DNA of 64,000 nt from Megamerina dolium (lineage: Eukaryota; Arthropoda; Insecta; Diptera; Megamerinidae): assembly GCA_963854835.1 (NCBI GenBank), contig OY978525.1:73357628-73421627 (forward strand), written 5' to 3'. A program made the position numbers and the translations under genes. How positions within the stretch are numbered: position 1 is the first letter of the stretch; each line of letters opens with the position of its first letter. This document shows positions 57,478 through 64,000 of this stretch, piece after piece. The notes beneath the pieces are model-generated. The model was not told the origin of the DNA. It searched no databases and worked only from the letters and a program-made list of their open reading frames with translations.

Positions 57478-58600
57478 ATTATTAATGTATTCAATAAGTG
57501 ACTCACCTCGATCATTGATATCTGAGCTGCCCCAGATATAATGGTGCATGTTGGCGTTGGCTTCCATCACGATATTCACCTTGCATTTCTACGCCTTCCG
57601 ATAAGCTTTTCTTATTATGGGGTGCGTTGTGGTCTCAGTATGGTCGTGAGTCATATACGCACACATAAAACAATACATGTGGGATTGTCGCTGTAATCAG
57701 ATAGTAGGAGTAGTAAGCTTATTTGCGTTTTAATGTTGTATAATCCAAAGTTTGTGGAGCTTCTTCTGATCTAGGACTCACGATCCTAGAATGATGTCCT
57801 CCGATTTATCACGCAGGCGAAGAACAAAAGCAGCGGAAGCTGTTTTAGAGTGGTGCAGATTAATGTGGACCACCCTGAGCATCTACCTTTACGTCTGCTA
57901 ATTGAGACGCTTCAGTCACCATTGTATCGGTGTCCTCAGCATCCCAACATAGGAGGTGGTTCTAATCCGCTGTGCTGACTTCCACATTTCGGAAGAGGTT
58001 GCCAACCAAATCACACGTTAACAGCGTATCGCTGTCTCCGTCACATGACATGTCCTATTTCTTTTATATTCATTGGTTTGGGACCCTCTTTTCCTACGCC
58101 TTTCTCATGGATGAGTGATTTGAGAGAAGCTATAGCTTATCACCCCTTCTATTTGGCAAGAGGTACCAAGAATTGCTGAATCTAGACCACACTGATCTGT
58201 CCTGAGCTGTTTTCCTTGGCCTGTCCCATTTTTACTGCCCTCAAATTGTCTGTGGCGAAGGAAGGGTTTGCGAGCCATATATGATCCAAGATCTCTTTAG
58301 GATCTAACGGCTTGCAGGAATCCCAGTACGTAGCTTGAGTCTATGGTGGTCGTGGTTCCTATCGATGACGGCAAGGATAAGAAGACGCTTTGCCACGTCA
58401 CTGAAGGAACGAACTTGGGTGTTGTAAATGGCCGAAGTTCAAGTCTTGGCCTTTTTTGGCTTAGACATTTGCTCTTCCTACGAGTATTCGCGTTTGAACG
58501 CAAGTCCTGAAGAACGGACATTTTCGCGTTCCTCACTCGCTTCAGAGAGTCCTTTTCTCTCACTGAGAGTTCTGATGCGGGTTTAATATTTGTAAATGAG
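57478..58600 (-). pseudogene. R1-like LINE relic (ORF1 end and endonuclease start)
   Basis: The minus strand near 57590-57480 reads NIVMEANANMHHYIWGSSDI, NDRGESLIEYINNN, an endonuclease block (D/E-x-NAHH-x-WGS-DINDRGESL-x-EY) of R1/I-type LINEs. Near 57870-57775 it reads VVHINLHHSKTASAAFVLRL, the typical start of R1-like ORF2 (Q/H-INLHHSK-A-A). The basic frame 58563-58297 (RVRNAKMSVLQDLRSNANTR) upstream may be the ORF1 start. Everything is fragmented and the SINE at 57127-57476 replaces the rest. Confidence 0.62.
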
Positions 58601-58914
58601 TAAATATGTTAATTTAAAGGAATCTCCCTGTCCCTCTCAGTCTCTTTCAACCTGTTTCTAGAATGAAATTGAGATATGCATACATAAGAGAGTATCGAAG
58701 CTGTGAAAGAGTTAAATAATTGTTAGTTTTACCTCTAGTCTGTATTACTGCAATCACTAATAACATAAACGATTGGAGTCCTTCAGAATTCTTTATTTTT
58801 ATGTCTGAAATTTTGAGATAAAAAAAAGCAAAGGACTAGGTTTATTTCATTTGATTTTAAGATGACATGACTTATGTTTTCCATGACTTAAATAATGTAA
58901 TGTAGATATTAGGA
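58601..58914. other. No gene recognised
   Basis: AT-rich sequence between the LINE relic and a SINE fragment. Confidence 0.5.
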
Positions 58915-59130
58915 TGGGTGCCAAGTAATTCGCAATTCTCCTGGCAGTAACAATTTGCCTTGAAAATGATTCCAAATGAGCTCTGTGACAAAGCTCAGAA
59001 AAAGTTCTGGTGTTTGGAACCGTCTAATATACAAGGTCCCTTCCATTAATATCCATAAATTAACGCACACTACAATACTGGAAGAGAAGCTTTGTCAAAA
59101 GACGTTTGAAGCATATAAGCGCCACACACG
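58915..59130 (+). repeat. SINE 3' part (copy S7)
   Basis: Matches the second half of the SINE (TTCGCAATTCTCCTGGCAG, GAGCTCTGTGACAAAGCTCA, GGAAGAGAAGCTTTGTCAAA) and ends AAGCGCCACACACG. The tRNA-like head is missing. Confidence 0.86.
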
Positions 59131-59137
59131 TACATAT

Positions 59138-59572
59138 TGTTAAGTTTTTATTTTGTGAACGTTTAATTTTACTCGAATCAACCTTTTTGGAACACTGGAT
59201 TCTGTCAACAATAATAATTGCAACACTTATTTTGTACAACTATATACAACAATAATTTATTTAATAAACTCGATTTACAATTAACTATTTACAATAACTC
59301 TTTAATGTACTTGCAACTTTTGCGTCTGATACTGTATCAATCTTTGCGAGATCACTTTCAGAATTCAATTGATTGCATTTGTCAACAACGGCCCCTGTTT
59401 GTACTATATGGCAACAATCCAGAATCTTCCTTTATCGTAGTCGAGATTCTTCTCTTTCTTTCTCGTTGGCTTGTTCTAGTTATCGCCTATTTCTTTCTGC
59501 TGACATTCGTTTCGATGGTGTCATTATTTGTGCATTTCACAACTAGTGATGAATAACTAAACAACGATTCTA
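59138..59572 (-). repeat. Solo Gypsy LTR
   Basis: About 435 bp matching the full length of the Gypsy LTR (TGTTAAGTTTTTATTTTGTG to GTGATGAATAACTAAACAAC), with no internal Gypsy sequence on either side. This is the usual product of LTR-LTR recombination. It starts 8 bp after the end of SINE S7. Confidence 0.84.
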
Positions 59573-59794
59573 AAATAATCGCTTCCTCAACGCCAGACGA
59601 TTCGTTGGGAGAGTGGGCATCAAATAATCATCCAACGCGTTCACATAAAGAGGTGGTAGCTTCTTACCCCGTGTACCAGCTTCGTAACTAACTTATAAAC
59701 GAAATATGCATCAAATTGAGCTATTACTACTGTTAATGTTATAGTTTTGTCATCACTTACACTATCCTGATGTAGAGTTGAACGAAGACCAATT
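59573..59794. other. No gene recognised
   Basis: Short interval without assignable feature. Confidence 0.4.
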
Positions 59795-59960
59795 TTTATA
59801 CCCTGCATAATGTAATATGCAAGGCATATTCGTTTCGGTCAGATGTTTGAAAACACTTAAAGAAATCTCCGGAGATATAGAAAAGTATATATATTCGTGA
59901 TCAGCGTCGATTTCGATTTAACGATGTCCGTCCGTCCGTCTATCCGTCACCTGGCTGGTT
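59795..59960. repeat. mini-me-like microsatellite-seeding block
   Basis: TTTTTATACCCTGCATAATG, then TAGAAAAGTATATATATTCG, TGATCAGCGTCGATTTCG and GATGTCCGTCCGTCCGTCTA. The order short TA run, conserved core with TGATCAG-GTCGAT, then (GTCY)n is that of the dipteran repeats called mini-me, which are proposed to seed both kinds of microsatellite. Identification is by memory of the pattern. Confidence 0.65.
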
Positions 59961-60813
59961 CGCACGATAACTTGAGCAAATATTGAGCTATTTTGACGAC
60001 CACACCAAGCATTCAAAGCGACTAACCTCGGAATTTTCAAAATTTTTAACTTACTATAAACTTACTATAACTCACTGAATATACCATTTGAGACAACAAT
60101 ATTTAGCACTGAGCGTTACATTATATTGCTACATAACCTTTCCAGAAATGTGCGAGCAATGCCTGCTTTTTATAGTAGCTCTCATACTTCTTTTAAATTT
60201 AAACAGCTGTAACTTCTGCAATCCTCTGGCTAGAATAACCATAATTGACACTTAGATTAATATTGAAGTCAAAAATAATATGGCGAAAAAACAGCGTACC
60301 ACGTCCACTTCTTATTGGGGCTCCCATACAAAGTCGAGGGAATTAAACAAAAACTGTTAAGCCCCATAACTTATAAACTATTTAGCGTAGAATAACAAGA
60401 TTTAAGGTGTGGATTAGTATTGTAAGGGCAACTAGACTTACATGAAATGGGCTTGCCATTCTCACTATTTATAGTAGCCCCCATACAAAATGAATGAATT
60501 TCTTTTAAATTGAAATAGCTGTAACTTCTGCAATCTTCTGTCTAAAACAACCATAATTGACACTTAGATTAATTTAGTAGTCCGAAATAATATGGCATGA
60601 ATCCAGCATGCCACATTATAGTGATAGTGTTTTTGCTTTTGTCTTACTCCGCACTTAGACACAAAAACATTTGCATGAAAAACATGTTCAATTCACTTTT
60701 GATCTTTCGTTCGCGTTTACACGGACAAAAATGTTTCTCGGTTACATGTGAAGTCCTTTGTATGTTTTCCTAATGTTTAACAATACGAACAGTGCTCGGA
60801 CTGGCAAAAATTT
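59961..60813. repeat. Diverged internal duplication, non-coding
   Basis: Two segments about 300 bp apart share AGCTGTAACTTCTGCAATC, ACCATAATTGACACTTAGAT and AATAATATGGC (60208-60300 and 60518-60600), and TCCCATACAAA-type words occur twice. No ORF. It may be the body of the mini-me-like repeat or a neighbouring satellite-like unit. Confidence 0.6.
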
Positions 60814-60976
60814 AGCCATCTCTGTTCTTCGCTAGCTGGCGCCAGTTAGAAATTCCAAGCGCCCTCAGGTTCTCCAGTACTTGGTCTCTCCACCGGAGGT
60901 TTGGTCTTCCTCTTCTGCGCCGTCCTCCAGCGGGTTCCGAATATAACACCTTCTTAGCAGGAGCGTGTTCTTCCAT

Positions 60977-61625
60977 TCACTCGACATGACCTAGCCAGCG
61001 CAGCCGCTGGATTTTGATGCGCTTTACTATGTCAATATCGGCATACAGCTCGTACAGCTCATGGTTGTACCTTATTCGGTACTCGTCACCAACGCAAATA
61101 GGTCCAAAGATCTTGCGTAGGACTTTTCTCTCGAAAACTCCAAGTATTCGCTCATCCGAGGTGGAAATTGTCCAGGCTTCAGCGCCATATGTTAGGACAG
61201 GCATGATGAGAGACTTGTAGAGTGTAGTTTCCGTTCTTCGAGAGAGGGCTCGACTTCTCAATTGCTTACTCAGCCCAAAGCAACACCTGTTAGCAAGAGT
61301 TATCCTACGCATGATCTCCAAGCTGACGTCATTACTGCTGTTAATGCTGGTTCCAAGATAGACAAAGTCCCTTACTACTTCCAAAGCGTAGTTGTCAACA
61401 GTGACGTGCTGTCCAAGACGCCGGGATTCTTTGTTTGTTGACACTAGATACTTCGTCTTGCCCTCGTTCACCGTGAGACCCATCCGAGGCGACTGCTCGC
61501 GTGTTCATGCCGATTATGTCAATATCGTCGGCATACGTTAAGAGCATGACACTTTTGTTGAAGATAGTGCCATTATGTCGTAGATCAGCAGCTCGTATTA
61601 TTTTCTCCATAATAAGATAACGCAC
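60977..61625 (-). pseudogene. RTE reverse transcriptase C-terminal part (copy L5)
   Basis: Two overlapping frames continue the RT after a frame loss near 61612: LLTYADDIDIIGMNTRAV (the YADD box, in 61625-61395) and, after a deletion of about 38 bp near 61485, [20 protein letters not shown] to RLRWLGHVE (61483-60977). Stops after GHVE replace the last part. Confidence 0.9.
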
Positions 61626-63715
61626 GATAACGAATCACCTTGTCTGAAACCCCGTTCGGTATTAAATGGTGCGGAGAGGTCCTTCCCAATTTTCACTGCA
61701 CAACGGGAGTTATGCAGTGTCATTCTACAAAGTCGAATGAGCTTTGCAGGAATACCGAACTCAGACATTGTTGCGTAGAGGTAATCCCTTACCGGACTGT
61801 CGAAAGCGGCTTTATAATCAACAAATAGGTGGTGTGTGTCGATCTGTTTTTCTTGGGTCTTCTCCAGGATTTGGCGCAGTGTGAAAATCTGGTCGATGGT
61901 GGATTTACCAGGTCTGAAGCCACACTGATAAGGTCTAATCAGGTTGCTGAGCATAGGCTTCAACCTTTCACACAGTACGCTCGATAGAACCTTGTACGCG
62001 ATGCTCAGGAGACTTATTCCACGGTAGTTGGCGCAAATTGTGGGGTCTCCTTTTTTATGTACAGGACAGAGAACACTGAGCCTCCAATCATCAGGCATGC
62101 TCTCATCCGACCATATTCTGCTTATGAGCTGGTGCATGCGGGTGAGCAGCTCATCGCCTCCGGTCTTAAACAACTCGGCAGGCAGGCCATCAGCACCTGC
62201 AGCTTTGTTGTTCTTCAGCCTTAAAATGGCCGTTTCAACCTCGTCATAGTCGGGTGGTGGAACATCAACACCATCATCTGTAATTGGGGTTATCGGGCAA
62301 ACTCCTCCACTGGCAGAATTGTTCGTAGCATCGCCATTCAGTAACGTGGAGAAGTGTTCCCTCCATAGGTTCAGTACACTCTGGACATCCGTAACCAGAT
62401 TCCCATTTCCATCACGACAAGAAGAGGCTCCGGGATTTAAACCTCCACTCAGGCGCTTGATCTTTTCAAAGAATTTTCGAGTCTCATTCTTGTCGGTACA
62501 CATCTCTATCTCCTCACACTCGCGTCTTTCCAACTCCCTCTTCTTGCGCCTGAAAAGACGTCTCTCTGCACTCCTTTTCTCTCTATACCGCTCCTTAACA
62601 GCTCGCGTTGCGCCTGCACGCAGGGTTTTTCTGTAGGCGGCGTCTTTCTCTGCGGTAGCGTCGCGACACTCCTGATCATACCACTCATTCCTCAGAGGCC
62701 GGTAGTAACCAATTACCTCCTCGGCAGCAGTAGTCATGGAGTGGGATATATGTGTCCACCGTGCGCATGTATCATCAAGTGGGGGAGTGTTCTGCATAAG
62801 CAGATCCGATAGTCGAGTAGAAAATGCATCTGCTGTCTCTGGTGATCGCAGCTTACTGACGTCGAGCTTTCTCTGTGTGGGACTTCTCTTGTTATTTGCG
62901 ACACATAAGCGTGTGCGCACCTTAGCTGCAACAAGGTAGTGATCCGAGTCGATGTTGGCACCACGGATCGATTTCACGTCCATCACACTGGAAGCATGCC
63001 TTCCGTCAATCACCACATGATCAATTTGGTTTCTTGTACGTTGATCTGGAGACAGCCATGTCGCTTTGTGGATGTCGAGATGCTGGAATCTGGTACCACC
63101 AATTACCATGTTTCGTGCTGCTGAGAAGTCGATCAGCCTCATTCCGTTATCGGAGTTGTTCTGGTGGAGGCTGAATTTTCCGACAGTTGGACCAAAGGTA
63201 CCTTCCTTGCCCACCCTGGCATTAAAGTCTTTAAGCACGATTTTGATATCGTGGCGGGGGCAGCGGTCATAAGCTTCTTCGAGGCGCTGAAAGAAGCTCT
63301 CCCTGGTCACATTGTCCTTCTCATCCGTCGGAGCGTGGGCACATATAAGGCTGATGTTGAAAAATTTTACCTTGATGCGCATTGTGGCCAGCCGTTCGTT
63401 CACAGGCGTGAACTGTGAGACAAGATGTCGTAGTCTCTTGCTGACCAAAAATCCACATCCTAATTCGTGCCTTTCAGCATGGCAACTGTAGTAGATGTCA
63501 CAGGACGCTCTTTTGGAGCAGCCCTGTCCTGTCCATCGCATTTCCTGGAGAGCGGTGATGTCAGCTCTGTATTTTTCGAGGACATCAACCAGCTGGATAG
63601 AGGCACCCTCCCTATAAAGGGATCGGACATTCCAGGTGCATATCCGTAAATCGTTGTCCTTTTTTCGTTTGCGGGGGTCATCAATAAAAGCGGTAGTCCC
63701 AAACCCAACGCATAA
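61598..63715 (-). pseudogene. RTE endonuclease-reverse transcriptase, long open part (copy L5)
   Basis: Open from about 63715 (FIDDPRKRKKDNDLRICTWN, no ATG because about 57 bp including the native start are deleted) to 61598; from the first internal Met at 63541 it is 647 aa. All endonuclease blocks are kept (ALQEMRW, APTDEKDN, VLKDFNARVG with Gly changed to Lys before the catalytic Asp, IDSDHYLV) and RT runs through FKTGGDELLTRMHQLISRIW, GFRPGKSTIDQIFTLRQILE and GFRQGDSLSC. The frame is lost at a 7-bp deletion just before the YADD region. The linker is Arg/Glu-rich (RREKRSAERRLFRRKKRELE-like). Confidence 0.92.
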
Positions 63716-63971
63716 CCTCTAACCGAGGAGATTTTCGCCACTCACTTCAGCCGCCTCCCAGCGGGTGCCAGGAAGACGTTGCCCGGTGGTCGCCACATGG
63801 AGGGCCCCCATTAATAATAATAAAAGCGCCATCACAGAGTAAGCAGAGCAAGCTATATGACTACCCCTCATTAACAAATAAAGGTATCATCACATAGCGC
63901 TCAGATCAAACTACATGACAGCCAGTGAGTTGACTTGCGATGAGTTCAACAAGGATTGCGCTAGCCCCACC

Positions 63972-64000
63972 TTTCACATTTATTACTAATGCATAAACAA
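63972..64000. other. Flank to window end
   Basis: 29 bases outside the LINE; nothing to call. Confidence 0.5.

Larger units (their letters stand above)
60814..63971 (-). mobile_element. RTE-type LINE, 5' complete but 3' truncated (copy L5)
   Basis: Minus-strand homology to L1 runs from the 5' untranslated region (AGGTGGGGCTAGCGCAATCC, equivalent to about 19093 in L1) to GAACAGAGATGGCT in the RT C-terminus, where it stops at 60814. The last ~65 bp and the tail are missing. The first ~50 bp seen in L1 are also absent. The coding region has a long open part and two small deletions. Confidence 0.92.

Overview
This window looks like repeat-rich DNA from a higher dipteran, plausibly a tephritid-like fruit fly. 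The evidence is AT-rich sequence, insect-type retrotransposons, a Copia element primed by an internal piece of initiator tRNA-Met, Jockey- and RTE-type LINEs, mariner/Tc1/pogo DNA transposons, and one block resembling the dipteran 'mini-me' microsatellite-seeding repeats. I find no convincing host gene: every coding stretch I can interpret belongs to a transposable element. The species assignment is inference.

Layout. 1-15.1 kb: three copies of one Gypsy family (A, B, C), all on the minus strand. They encode a SAP-domain/coiled-coil/CCHC Gag, retropepsin, RT-RNase H and integrase, have a tRNA-Leu primer site, and show no envelope ORF. They are broken by a mariner relic, a BEL/Pao pol fragment, tRNA-derived SINEs and (TA)n tracts. 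15.5-17.5 kb: a Jockey-type LINE splitting a mariner. 18.3-26.9 kb: an old Jockey/CR1-type LINE with ORF1, endonuclease and RT. It contains a nearly complete RTE LINE (with 14-bp target duplication) and two mariner relics. 27-33 kb: SINEs, LINE fragments, a head-to-head mariner chimera and a BEL/Pao relic. 33.7-41.7 kb: a chain of elements joined through (TA)n tracts: mariner, SINE, Tigger/pogo, RTE LINE, deleted mariner, RTE LINE and a Tigger-related MITE. 44-46.6 kb: an inverted, scrambled RTE relic and a Tc1 element with IR/DR ends inserted in a (TA)n tract. 46.7-51.1 kb: decayed BEL/Pao with LTRs. 51.5-55.9 kb: an intact Copia element with a 1310-aa gag-pol ORF, two 198-bp LTRs that read as identical, and a 5-bp target duplication. 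57-60.6 kb: SINEs, an R1-like LINE relic, a solo Gypsy LTR and a mini-me-like block. 60.8-64 kb: a minus-strand RTE LINE that starts at its natural 5' end but lacks its 3' end.

How the parts relate. The main structural theme is the link between (TA)n microsatellites and mobile elements. Fourteen TA tracts are seen. TA-targeting DNA transposons (mariner, Tc1, Tigger, MITE) sit inside or against them with TA duplications, SINEs carry them as 3' tails, and 5'-truncated RTE LINEs begin at them. The SINE and the RTE LINE share the terminal motif GCCACATAA just before their tails, which suggests the LINE supplies the machinery for the SINE. Most elements are dead (stops, frameshifts, lost catalytic residues). 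The Copia copy is the only one that looks intact and recent.
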